Shown one piece after another: positions 50,974 through 60,177 of a stretch of DNA of 64,000 nucleotides. This stretch comes from Oscillospiraceae bacterium. Its GTDB lineage: Bacteria; Bacillota; Clostridia; Oscillospirales; Ruminococcaceae. The translations under genes and the position numbers were made by a program. Location: assembly GCA_017438745.1 (NCBI GenBank), contig JAFRUS010000110.1, positions 21,499 through 85,498 on the forward strand, written 5' to 3'. Every line of letters starts with the position of its first letter. Positions within the stretch are counted from its first letter, which is position 1. The notes beneath the pieces were generated by a model, which was given only the letters and a program-made list of their open reading frames with translations, ran no database searches and was not told where the DNA came from.

Positions 50974-52116
50974 ATGAAAAAGAAGAAAATTGCAGCAGCG
51001 GCTGTTTCGGCTGTTCTGCTTGCCGCAGTGTCGCTTGCCATGTCTTCGGTCTCCCGCAGTCTCGATGACCAGAATATGGCGGAGCGCTGGAAGGGTGGAG
51101 AACTTGACTATGCACAGGTCTCGGTCTTCTATCCGCAGCGTGTTCATCCATATACTGAAAGAGATACGGAAAGCTTAAGGAATACCATAAAGGAAAAAAT
51201 TAAGGAAGGCGCTTTCAGACCTGAAAATGAAGGCGCTGAGATCTGGATAGACGCCTGGTGTTCCGCTGCCTCGGTTTCCGGAGTTTCACGGTACAATGAA
51301 GACAACGGAAAGACAGAGACCGTCGGTTCAGATTACAGCGTTACCGGCGTCGGCGGCAGGTTTTTTGAGTTTCATCCTATGAAGCTTATAAACGGGAACT
51401 ACATTTATGAGAGTGAGCTTGATAACCACCGGGCTGTTCTTGATAAGCAGGCCGCCTGGGATATGTTCAGTTCATTTGATATTACAGGGATGAATTTCAT
51501 TATAAACGGCGTGAAATTCGAAGTCGCCGGTGTAGTTGATCCGGGTGATAACCGAAACATAAAAAAGGCCTATCCGGCAGCACCTATGATCTACATCCAT
51601 TACAGTGCTCTTGAAGAGACGGTACTTGACGATTCACTTCTCTGCTATGAAGCAGTGATCCCTGATCCGGTCACTAACTATGCACGCAACATCATACTTG
51701 AAAACTTCGGCGTGAATACCATGACTGAGACCGAAAATGATGAAGATCCTGAAAAAAAGCTTGACGTTGTAATTGTCCAGAACACGGACAGATATTCAGT
51801 TTCAAAGCTCTGGAAGGGACTTCGTGAATTCAGCTCTATTGCGGTTTCGGACAGAAGCATCGCCTATCCTTACTGGGAAAACGCAGCAAGGATGACTTCT
51901 GTGACAATGGAAATACTATTTCTGCTTGCCCTTGTTTCAGCACTGCTTTTATTCGTTATCTGTGTTTCAGAGATATGCAGGCTGTACGCAAACAGAAAAT
52001 GGCATCTTAAGGACTTCCTTGAAGATATGATGTACAAATACACCTACAAAAAGCGAACATCAGACTATATCACATCTCCGGCAGATACCGGGGAGAAAAG
52101 CAGATACGATCAGTAA
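50974..52116 (+). CDS. MacB periplasmic-core-domain-like protein without FtsX permease core
   Basis: 380 residues. One N-terminal membrane helix, then an extracytoplasmic domain (about 30-300) of the MacB_PCD type (GGRFFEFHPMKLINGNYIYESELDNHRAVLDKQAAWDMF). One C-terminal membrane helix (about 315-340) and a cytosolic basic tail follow. Ordinary MacB/FtsX permeases have three more helices after this domain; they are absent, and no ATPase follows. It lies 4 bases after the HlyD-type gene. The start is ATG at 50974 (a GTG one codon earlier is also open). I infer a pairing with the adaptor as in MacA-MacB, but with no motor. Confidence 0.72.
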   Translation: MKKKKIAAAAVSAVLLAAVSLAMSSVSRSLDDQNMAERWKGGELDYAQVSVFYPQRVHPYTERDTESLRNTIKEKIKEGAFRPENEGAEIWIDAWCSAASVSGVSRYNEDNGKTETVGSDYSVTGVGGRFFEFHPMKLINGNYIYESELDNHRAVLDKQAAWDMFSSFDITGMNFIINGVKFEVAGVVDPGDNRNIKKAYPAAPMIYIHYSALEETVLDDSLLCYEAVIPDPVTNYARNIILENFGVNTMTETENDEDPEKKLDVVIVQNTDRYSVSKLWKGLREFSSIAVSDRSIAYPYWENAARMTSVTMEILFLLALVSALLLFVICVSEICRLYANRKWHLKDFLEDMMYKYTYKKRTSDYITSPADTGEKSRYDQ

Positions 52117-52145
52117 TTTTTTTTAAGAGAAAGGAAAAAAGAACG

Positions 52146-55100
52146 ATGAAAAAAAACAGAATTATTCAGCGCACTGTAAGCGCTTTCCTTGCAGCTGCTA
52201 TGCTCGCAACGCTTGCCTCATGCGACGCCAAACTTCCGGGAAGCAGAAATAACACTGACGGCTTTACAAATCAGCCGAGACAGATCATGAACTACTACAC
52301 AAGTGAAATGCTTGCTGTTCCGGATGGTTTCGGCTATGCACAGAATATTTTCTGCAATGACGAAAATATTTTCATTTACGGAAGCAAATCAAACGATTCA
52401 GCTGAGATCCTCTCAGGTATTTATGATTTTGGAGCAAAGGAATTAAAGGAGCTTAATTTAAGTGATCTGAATGCAGATTATATCAGTTCTGCAGCATATA
52501 TAGGAAAAGATCTTGCAGTTTCATATTGGGAGTCTGAAACAAATAGTCAGAAAATTACCATCTTTGATACGGCTTCTTCCAAAGTTAAATGCAGTGCTGA
52601 TATTAACCAGAACTCATATATTTCATCACTTTCAGTAAACGCTGAAGGTGAGCTTGTTGCTGTGATCCAAGAATGGGGCCCTGCTGCACAGAAATATTTC
52701 GTGAAGAAGTATGACCCTGCGACTCTTGAAGAAAAGAGCAGCAATGATATAACAAAGGCTATTGAAGTTGGCGATAATGGTTATCTTACCGGTGTAGAAT
52801 TTGATAAGGCCGGTGACATGTACTCTCTTATTACTGAACACGACAAGGAAGGTGAGCCAGCCTACAAACTCGTCAAGTTTAAAGAAGACGGAACTATTGT
52901 TTATACTAACGAGGATTTTGCAGATCTTAAAGACGGCGGAATGGTCATAAAGAGAGCAAACGGAAATATATGCGTATTGTCCAGCGTTGATGGTGGTGTA
53001 ACATTAGGTATTGATGAAATCGATAATTTAACCGGCGATATCAAGGAGAGATACAATGTTAAACTCAGTGAAGATATTAGTGGAGTATGCCTGAACTCCG
53101 GCGAGGCTGATTTTATTTACAGCGACAGTGAGGGTGTATGGAAACTTGATTTTGATAAAGAAAAGCCGGAAAAGATCATTTCATACGGTACTGAAGTTCC
53201 TGAATCCTATTCATGTGTTCAACAGATGGCATATTCTGACGGAAAGCTGTTTTTATACGGACAGGACTGGGGCGGAGAAAGCAGCCTCATCTACAAATTC
53301 GACAAGGAAGGCACTTTTGTCGGAGAATTCCCGGTTGAAAGTTCAGGCAAGAACAGCTATATAACATCGATCAGTGCAGACAAGGATGGAAAAATAGTAG
53401 CTATTTCTGAAGAATACGGCTATAGTGAAGACGGTACTGATGAAACTACCTGCTATATTTACGAGATTAAGGAAGATGGTTCTATAGGGGACAAAACCGC
53501 ATTAAAAATCGATACCGATGACAACTACTATATGGAAAGAGTTGAAAAAACCAGCAGCGGTGATTATGCTGCAGTTGTATTCACTGACGGCGGAGAAGAA
53601 CAAAGCAGTTTTGTTCAGATCTTCAGTGCATCAGGCGAGAAGAAGGCCGTGATCACGGACGAGGACATTGAAAACATTGACTCTTACTATTCAACTCCGT
53701 CCGGAGACTATATTTCCTACAGAGACAAGTCTGGAAAAACTATATACCGCAAGGTGGATAATACGACATATGAGCTTGGTGACACAGTTGAGCTTAATAT
53801 TCCGGAAGGAATTAACCGTATAAATTCTGACGGTAATTACGACATGTGTTACTCTGATTCGTCAGGTATTTACGGATACAGTTTTGCTGAAAACAAGTCG
53901 ACTGAGATCGTGAACTGGATCGACAGTGACATTGTCTTTTCAGTATGGAATGCTTCTTTCCTTGGCAGTGACAAGATCGTATGCCAGGGATATGACTACT
54001 CAAGTGGTGAGGAGCAGATCTATGTTCTTAAAAGAGCAGACGATGAAACACTTAAAAAGATCCAGAACAAGAAGCTTGTGACTATTGCCGGAGTAGGCGT
54101 CGGATACAACTCAGCTTTCAAGGAAAAGGTAGTTGATTTCAACAAAAACAGCAATGAATACAGACTTCAGGTCAATGACTATGATAAATTCAGCAAGTAC
54201 GAAGATGATACCTATAATTCGGGAGCTTTCCAGCTCAACAATGACATGGCAGCCGGAAATGTACCTGACATTCTTATCGGATCTGATGAAGTAAACATGA
54301 CATCTTTTGCAGCCAAGAACATTCTTACAGATCTTACACCTTACTTTGACAAGGATGAAGACATAAACAGGGAAGACTATTTTGAGAACATTCTTAATCT
54401 GGGTACATACAAGGGAAAACTCTGTCAGGTATTTGCCGGATACAGCCTCAGGGGACTTGCAGGTCCTGAATCAAAGCTCGGAAAAGAAACAACTTTAACA
54501 CATGAAGATCTCATGACTTTAAAGAAGAACGGATCTGTATTCTATGAAAAGATATCAAGAGAAACTATTATAGATTCACTTATAAAGAGTAACCTTGCAG
54601 AATACGTTGATTTTGAAAACAAGAAATGTGACTTTGATAATGAAAGATTCACAGGAATAATCGATCTTGTTTCAGAAGAGGGCAGCGATACACCTAAGGA
54701 TGAAATGTATGCCGAATACAAGGAAGGGGAAGAACTCGAACAGTATGCAAGATTCAGGGATAAGAAGTGCCAGCTCGAATTCCTTGATCTTTACAACTTC
54801 TCACCGCTCCTTGAACTCCAGCAGGGAGCACTCGGTGAAGCAGCAACTATTAAGGGTTATCCGTCCGAAAGCGGAAGCGGTATAATCGTTTCACCAAACA
54901 TGACACTGGCTATCTGTGAAAAATCAAAGAACAAGGACGCAGCATGGGAGTTCATCAGAGAATTCCTTACAGAAGAATATCAGGATGAGATGAATGATAA
55001 CTACATAACGAATCTTCCTGTAAGAAAGGATTCATTCGATGACCTTCTTGTAAAAGCAAAGAATCCTGAAGAATACAATTACTATTCAGTAACAAAGCCT

Positions 55101-55319
55101 GACGGATCATATGCCGAAATGAAGCCTCTTGATGATACAACAGCTGACAAGATCAGAAAGGCAGTTGAAAGTGCTGACCGCTGCAAATTAAGCGATGAAC
55201 GTATCGAAAAGATCATTGACGAAGCTCTTGACCAGGTGTTCAACGGAGAAAAGACATCAGCCGAAGCTGCATCTGAGATCCAGAGCAAGGTTTCAACATA
55301 CCTCAACGAAATAAAATAA
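52146..55319 (+). CDS. Giant lipoprotein: beta-propeller fused to solute-binding protein
   Basis: 1,057 residues. Lipoprotein signal with LASC (Cys26). From about 45 to 635 runs a repetitive beta-rich region resembling a propeller (repeats of the GDLVAV, KFDKEG, DKDGKIVAIS kind). From about 640 to the end is a family-1 extracellular solute-binding domain (FKEKVVDFNKNSNEYRLQV, NDMAAGNVPDILIGSDE, NILTDLTPYFDKDED, KNKDAAWEFIREFLTEEYQDE). It is two to three times the usual length for a sugar-binding lipoprotein. It ends the operon with the permeases and so is very probably their binding subunit. The ligand is not predictable. It shares its propeller part with the next gene. Confidence 0.85.
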   Translation: MKKNRIIQRTVSAFLAAAMLATLASCDAKLPGSRNNTDGFTNQPRQIMNYYTSEMLAVPDGFGYAQNIFCNDENIFIYGSKSNDSAEILSGIYDFGAKELKELNLSDLNADYISSAAYIGKDLAVSYWESETNSQKITIFDTASSKVKCSADINQNSYISSLSVNAEGELVAVIQEWGPAAQKYFVKKYDPATLEEKSSNDITKAIEVGDNGYLTGVEFDKAGDMYSLITEHDKEGEPAYKLVKFKEDGTIVYTNEDFADLKDGGMVIKRANGNICVLSSVDGGVTLGIDEIDNLTGDIKERYNVKLSEDISGVCLNSGEADFIYSDSEGVWKLDFDKEKPEKIISYGTEVPESYSCVQQMAYSDGKLFLYGQDWGGESSLIYKFDKEGTFVGEFPVESSGKNSYITSISADKDGKIVAISEEYGYSEDGTDETTCYIYEIKEDGSIGDKTALKIDTDDNYYMERVEKTSSGDYAAVVFTDGGEEQSSFVQIFSASGEKKAVITDEDIENIDSYYSTPSGDYISYRDKSGKTIYRKVDNTTYELGDTVELNIPEGINRINSDGNYDMCYSDSSGIYGYSFAENKSTEIVNWIDSDIVFSVWNASFLGSDKIVCQGYDYSSGEEQIYVLKRADDETLKKIQNKKLVTIAGVGVGYNSAFKEKVVDFNKNSNEYRLQVNDYDKFSKYEDDTYNSGAFQLNNDMAAGNVPDILIGSDEVNMTSFAAKNILTDLTPYFDKDEDINREDYFENILNLGTYKGKLCQVFAGYSLRGLAGPESKLGKETTLTHEDLMTLKKNGSVFYEKISRETIIDSLIKSNLAEYVDFENKKCDFDNERFTGIIDLVSEEGSDTPKDEMYAEYKEGEELEQYARFRDKKCQLEFLDLYNFSPLLELQQGALGEAATIKGYPSESGSGIIVSPNMTLAICEKSKNKDAAWEFIREFLTEEYQDEMNDNYITNLPVRKDSFDDLLVKAKNPEEYNYYSVTKPDGSYAEMKPLDDTTADKIRKAVESADRCKLSDERIEKIIDEALDQVFNGEKTSAEAASEIQSKVSTYLNEIK

Positions 55320-55330
55320 GCAGGGAAAAG

Positions 55331-55409
55331 GGTTGCTTCAGATTTGAAACAACCGTGGGGAACGGGGCGAAGCCCCGTAATCTCCTCACTCCAGCACTCC
55401 GGCTTAGTT
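55331..55409 (+). repeat. Interspersed repeat, partial copy with a new first hairpin
   Basis: ggttg...caacc hairpin, then aacggggcgaagccccgt, then a degenerate tail. Ends and dyad are lost. Confidence 0.55.
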
Positions 55410-55411
55410 AA

Positions 55412-55449
55412 AAGGGCAGAACCTGATGTTGTTCTGCCCTTGCTTTTTT
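55412..55449 (+). terminator. Terminator of the transporter operon
   Basis: aagggcagaac with gttctgccctt (to 55441), then T6. Confidence 0.85.
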
Positions 55450-55468
55450 CGGATGCATAATGTATAAT
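55440..55468 (+). promoter_or_regulatory. Promoter of the propeller lipoprotein gene, overlapping the terminator
   Basis: TTGCTT, 17-base spacer, TATAAT (55463-55468). The -35 hexamer is part of the terminator's T-tract. Confidence 0.5.
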
Positions 55469-55504
55469 TATCTTAAGTATATACATTTTTGAAAGGACGG
55501 AACA

Positions 55505-57427
55505 ATGAACAGAACATATATTATAAAACTTATTTCAGGCCTGTTTGCTCTTTCAGTGCTTGCGGTGCCTTTTACCGGATGTGAAAAAACACCGTCATCT
55601 TCTGTTTCCGTGCAGGAAAGCAGCGAAGAAAGTGCAGCCGTTACAGAATCAGAGGATTCAGCACCGGCTGCCGACGAGAATATAAAGATCACAGAGATCC
55701 TTCCGGATCATGAATATGAAAATGTAAATCAGGTCGAGCTCTGCGGTGATAAATACTATATCTATGAACAGATGAGTGATGTCGCTGAAAAGGAGATATC
55801 CGTAATGGCGTCGGCCTCATCACGTGAGGTAAAGGATCTTGACATCAGTGATGCGGGCTATACCTACGTACAGTACGCTGCTCTCGGAGAAAAGGAGCTT
55901 GTTCTTGTATACTGCGACGAAGACAATATCCAGCATCTCTGCTCTGTTGACCCTGCTACCGGAAAGAAGATTTCCGACAGAACTTTTGAGGAAAACAATT
56001 ATCTTTCAGTTCTCAGAAACAACGGAAGCAATGAATTCACTTATATCCGCATAAACTACACTGATGCAGGTCAGAACATTGTGCTTGAATGGTTCGACGG
56101 CAGCGATTTAAGCGTTACCCGTGAAGAAGAACTGAGCAAGAAACTTGAGCTTCCTTCTTCAGCATATGTAGTTGATGCCATTGCACTTCCGGACGGATCA
56201 GCCTATGTCTGCTCAGTTGATTACAGAATGGATCTTACAACTGAATACGTTATTTACAGAATAGATGCCGAAGGAAATGTAACTTACAAACAGGTAATAC
56301 CTGCTGACTGGAAGGGTCTGTTTGCTGGTATGTACATTTCGGAAAGCGGTAGTCTTTGCTTATGCAATACCGAGGACTATTCGAAGTTCTATGTTTACGA
56401 AATGAAGCGGGAAACAGGTGAGCTTATAACTGAAAACCTCGTTGAAACTCCGAAGCTTTCAAATTATGTAGGTACCATCAGCCTTCCCGGATATGACTTT
56501 ACCTACATTACTGCGGCAGGCATAACAGGTTATTCATTTGCAGACAAGAAGGCAGAAGTAGTGTTCAAGTTCGGCGAGGATCTTGATCCTGTGCTTAAGC
56601 ATGTTTTTACAGCAGCATCTTACGGTGACTCACTTTACCTTTATACACTGGCTAACGTTGAATCAGGACGCAGAGTCGCAGTGGCAGGAAGTGACAACAA
56701 GGAGATATTTACAGCTGAGCTTGCTGCCGATGTAGGCTATGCATCAGCTTTCTGCACAGCACCGGACGGAAGCATTTACTACTGTGAAACATATGAACAG
56801 CCGAAAGAGGACGGTTCAAGCGGAAGTGCGTACCGTTTCCATGTTCTTGACAGTACGGGAAAGGCAAAGAACATATTCACCATTGATGAGCTGAAGGAAG
56901 CTTCAAGCGGAAACATACTTAAAATGCGTTTCGGCGGCGACGGAAATCTTTATCTGATGGTACAGAGCTATAAGGATGGTGTTCCTTATACATCGATATA
57001 TGTAACGGACGCCGAAGGAAAGGTAAAGGGAAAGTTTACTGGCGAAAAGGAACAGCTCGTTATCTCTGACCTGCTTGTAAACAGCGAAAGACAGTATGCT
57101 GAGTGTATCAATTCAGATGGCGACAGTGTCATAGTGGATCTTGATATGGAAAAGCAGCTGATGACCGAGAAATTCACTATAACTGTGGATTCGAATATGG
57201 CAGAGGTCTTTATTAACGGTACCGGCGAGTACGATCTGTATTATATCAGAGAAGAGAAAATATACGGCTACAATGCAGCCGACGGATCAGAAACAGTAAT
57301 TGTAAGCATCAGTTCAGACGATGTTGAAGTTACTGATGCATTTGTTGATTCCGGCAGGAGGGCTATATGCAGTACCTATGATCATGAAACCGGAAAAACA
57401 GGCGTAAGCATATTTGAAAAAGAATAA
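55505..57427 (+). CDS. Beta-propeller lipoprotein, paralogue of the neighbouring N-terminal region
   Basis: 640 residues. Lipoprotein signal with PFTGC (Cys26), a Ser/Glu/Ala-rich spacer to about 60, then repeated beta units to the end. Its last part (YDLYYIREEKIYGYNAADGS) closely follows YDMCYSDSSGIYGYSFAENK of the preceding gene's propeller, so the two share an origin. It lacks the solute-binding half. It may bind the same surface ligand, or assist the operon. The GH9 cellulase starts 57 bases later without a terminator between, so read-through is likely. Confidence 0.75.
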   Translation: MNRTYIIKLISGLFALSVLAVPFTGCEKTPSSSVSVQESSEESAAVTESEDSAPAADENIKITEILPDHEYENVNQVELCGDKYYIYEQMSDVAEKEISVMASASSREVKDLDISDAGYTYVQYAALGEKELVLVYCDEDNIQHLCSVDPATGKKISDRTFEENNYLSVLRNNGSNEFTYIRINYTDAGQNIVLEWFDGSDLSVTREEELSKKLELPSSAYVVDAIALPDGSAYVCSVDYRMDLTTEYVIYRIDAEGNVTYKQVIPADWKGLFAGMYISESGSLCLCNTEDYSKFYVYEMKRETGELITENLVETPKLSNYVGTISLPGYDFTYITAAGITGYSFADKKAEVVFKFGEDLDPVLKHVFTAASYGDSLYLYTLANVESGRRVAVAGSDNKEIFTAELAADVGYASAFCTAPDGSIYYCETYEQPKEDGSSGSAYRFHVLDSTGKAKNIFTIDELKEASSGNILKMRFGGDGNLYLMVQSYKDGVPYTSIYVTDAEGKVKGKFTGEKEQLVISDLLVNSERQYAECINSDGDSVIVDLDMEKQLMTEKFTITVDSNMAEVFINGTGEYDLYYIREEKIYGYNAADGSETVIVSISSDDVEVTDAFVDSGRRAICSTYDHETGKTGVSIFEKE

Positions 57428-57484
57428 TGATCCGTTACTTGGACGGACTTATATAAAAATATAAAAATTCAGGAGGAAGCATTT

Positions 57485-59884
57485 ATGAAGAATTTCAGAC
57501 GTGTTCTTGCAGGTCTGACGGCAGCGGTACTTACCTTTGGTTCAGCGGTAGTATTCCCGTCAGGTCTGAAGGCAGACAAAGCAGATGCGGCCGAGGCACC
57601 TTTCAACTACGCCGAAGCACTTCAGAAATCACTGTTCTTCTATGAGGCACAGCAGGCTGGTCCGCTGCCGGAATGGAACAGGGTAACATGGAGAGCAGAT
57701 TCCACAATGTCCGATGACGTGTTAGGCGGCTGGTACGATGCCGGTGACCATGTAAAGTTCAATCTCCCTATGGCGTATTCAGCAGCGATGCTGGCATGGG
57801 GACTTTACCAGTACGGTGACGGCGTTGAAAAGATCGGTGAATGGCAGAATTATCAGAACAACCTTGAGTTCGTTCTCGACTATCTCGTTGCCTGCGACAG
57901 AGGCGAAAAGGTAGTTTACCAGATAGGTGAAGGTAACGCTGACCACAAGTGGTGGGGTGCTGCCGAACTCGTTGAACTTGAAATGGGAAAAAGACCTTCC
58001 TACACAGGCGACGGTTCATGTGTAGTAGGTGAAATGTCAGCAGCTCTTGCAGCAGGTGCCGCAGCACTTAAGGGCAAGTCAGACAAGACAGCCGATTATC
58101 TTAAGTGCGCTGAGCATTACTTTGATCTTGCATGGTCTGTAAAGAGCGACAAGGGATATACAGCAGCAAGCACTTTCTACGATTCATGGAGCGGCTTCTG
58201 GGATGAACTCTTCTTTGCAGCAAACTGGCTCTACATTGCAACAGGCGACAAGGGCTATCTTGATAAGGCAGCTGAATGTATTCCTAATCTCGGACGTGAA
58301 AATCAGTCAGAAGAACTCAAATTCACCTGGGGCATGTGCTGGGACGACGTAACACAGGGCGGTTTCCTGCTCTACGCACAGAATACAGGTGACGAGGAAT
58401 ATATAAAACAGGTTCAGAAGCATCTTGATTACTGGTCACTTCCGGAAGGATACGGCGGCAAGAGCGTTTTTCACCTGGCTGACGGTCTTGCATGGCTCGA
58501 CTCATGGGGATGCCTCAGATATGCCTGCAATGCAGGATTCCTTGCAGCAGTAGCAAGCGATACGATTTTCAGGGATGACTCTGCAAAGGCTGCACAGTAT
58601 AAGAAATTCTACGAAACACAGATAAACTACTGCCTCGGCGGTAACGCTGACAAGAGAAGCTACGTTGTCGGATTCGGCGAGAACGCACCTGAACATCCGC
58701 ACCACAGAACTTCACACGGTGCCTGGGATGACATGAAGGCTGAAGCACTCACTCACCACAGACACGTTCTTTACGGCGCTCTTGTAGGTGGTCCTGGCAA
58801 GTCAGGCGACTACAAGGATGCTATTGACAACTACGTAAACAACGAGGTTGCTGATGACTACAACGCAGGCTACACAGCACTTCTCTGCAAGATGGTATCA
58901 GAATACGACTGCAAAACTCTTGCTGACTTCCCGCCGATAGAAGAACCTGACGGTCCGGAATTCTGGATCCAGGCAAATGTAAACCAGGAATCAGATTCAT
59001 ACACAGAACTTAAGATAAATGCAGTAAACCACTCAGCATGGCCGGCAAGATACATCAAGGATCTTTCATACAACTACTATTTCGACATAAGTGAGATACT
59101 TGACGCAGGTCTTACAGCCGATGACATCACGGTAAAGATCGGTTACGATGAATGGGCACAGGCTGAAATAGAAGGTCCTACACAGTACGACGGTAACATC
59201 TATTTCATCAAGGTAAAGTACAGTGACGGCTCAGTTCTTGCCCCTATAGGCAAGGAACAGGAAAAGGCTGAACTTCAGGTAAGAATCGCAATACCGGATG
59301 CCAACAAGGTATGGGATCCTTCAAACGACTATTCAAGAGAAGGACTTTCAAACGACAGCCTTGACCAGACAATCACTGAAAACATCACAATGTACGACGG
59401 TGACACACTTGTCTGGGGAACAGAACCTGACGGTACAAAGCCGGCGGCGCCGACTGCAAAACCAGCTCCGACAGTAAAGCCGACTGCGACGCCAACAGTA
59501 AAGCCTACTGAAACATCAAAGCCGACTGCGACACCTACAGTAAAGCCTACTGAAACATCAAAGCCGACTGCAGCACCAACAGTAAAGCCTACTGAAACAT
59601 CAAAGCCAACTGAAACACCGACAGTTAAGCCAACCGAAACAGTAAAGCCGACGGAAAAACCAACAGCACAGAATGACGCTGTTCTTTACGGTGACCTCGA
59701 CGGCAGCGGCATAATCGACATAACAGATCTTTCGAAGCTTTCACTCTATCTGCTTGGTGACACAAAGCTTGATGACAAGGCTCTCTTAGCAGCTGACACC
59801 GAGTACGACGGAACAGTCGATCTTTCAGACCTTGCAAAGCTCAGACAGTACATTTCAAAGAAAATCACAAAGATCGGTAAATAA
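57485..59884 (+). CDS. GH9 endoglucanase with CBM3c and dockerin
   Basis: 799 residues. Signal peptide 1-about 35. GH9 catalytic domain about 38-475, with Asp85 and Asp88 in GGWYDAGDHVKF, HPHHRTSHG (about 404-412) and the acid Glu454 in NNEVADDYNAGY. CBM3c follows at about 485-650 (EFWIQANVNQESDSYTELKINAVNHSAWPARYI). A Pro/Thr linker of about six TVKPTETSKPT-type repeats (about 655-735) leads to a type I dockerin (740-795) with two calcium loops (DLDGSGIIDITD and DTEYDGTVDLSD). This is the theme-B processive endoglucanase layout. The dockerin places it on a cellulosome-type scaffold. It is downstream of the propeller lipoprotein. Confidence 0.96.
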   Translation: MKNFRRVLAGLTAAVLTFGSAVVFPSGLKADKADAAEAPFNYAEALQKSLFFYEAQQAGPLPEWNRVTWRADSTMSDDVLGGWYDAGDHVKFNLPMAYSAAMLAWGLYQYGDGVEKIGEWQNYQNNLEFVLDYLVACDRGEKVVYQIGEGNADHKWWGAAELVELEMGKRPSYTGDGSCVVGEMSAALAAGAAALKGKSDKTADYLKCAEHYFDLAWSVKSDKGYTAASTFYDSWSGFWDELFFAANWLYIATGDKGYLDKAAECIPNLGRENQSEELKFTWGMCWDDVTQGGFLLYAQNTGDEEYIKQVQKHLDYWSLPEGYGGKSVFHLADGLAWLDSWGCLRYACNAGFLAAVASDTIFRDDSAKAAQYKKFYETQINYCLGGNADKRSYVVGFGENAPEHPHHRTSHGAWDDMKAEALTHHRHVLYGALVGGPGKSGDYKDAIDNYVNNEVADDYNAGYTALLCKMVSEYDCKTLADFPPIEEPDGPEFWIQANVNQESDSYTELKINAVNHSAWPARYIKDLSYNYYFDISEILDAGLTADDITVKIGYDEWAQAEIEGPTQYDGNIYFIKVKYSDGSVLAPIGKEQEKAELQVRIAIPDANKVWDPSNDYSREGLSNDSLDQTITENITMYDGDTLVWGTEPDGTKPAAPTAKPAPTVKPTATPTVKPTETSKPTATPTVKPTETSKPTAAPTVKPTETSKPTETPTVKPTETVKPTEKPTAQNDAVLYGDLDGSGIIDITDLSKLSLYLLGDTKLDDKALLAADTEYDGTVDLSDLAKLRQYISKKITKIGK

Positions 59885-59915
59885 AATACAGTAAACGGAA
59901 ATAGTGAACACAAAA

Positions 59916-59955
59916 AACACAGGACTCCGCCTGCCGGAGTTCCTGTGTTTTTTTC
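59916..59955 (+). terminator. Terminator of the cellulase gene
   Basis: aacacagga plus ctccg, with the complementary arm and then T7; flanking A-run makes it partly bidirectional. Confidence 0.88.
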
Positions 59956-60006
59956 TCTTCATACAGAAATACTGAGAAGCCGTATTTCCGGTTTTAACAC
60001 TGAATG

Positions 60007-60036
60007 CCAAAAGGGCAGGCCCTGCGGCCTGCCCTG
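60007..60036 (-). terminator. Terminator, carB side
   Basis: agggcaggcc (60012-60021)-ctgc-ggcctgccct (60026-60035), with T4 on the minus strand. It lies beyond the interspersed repeat that follows carB. Confidence 0.6.
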
Positions 60037-60046
60037 AGGTTTTATA

Positions 60047-60164
60047 TTAGGGAAACACTGATTAAATCGGAAATCCAGCTTCGCCGGATTTCCGGAGGTG
60101 GGATTTTGCGGGGCTTCGCCCCGAACCCCCACGCTGATTTATGAATAAATCAGCGTTTCCTTAG
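60047..60164 (-). repeat. Interspersed three-hairpin repeat, full-length copy, reverse orientation
   Basis: ttagggaaacactgatt at one end and aatcagcgtttccttag at the other; both flanks read TTAG, a possible target duplication. The middle has gaaatccagcttcgccggatttc and cggggcttcgccccg hairpins. It ends 14 bases from the carB stop. Confidence 0.85.
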
Positions 60165-60177
60165 AATTATGAAATCC

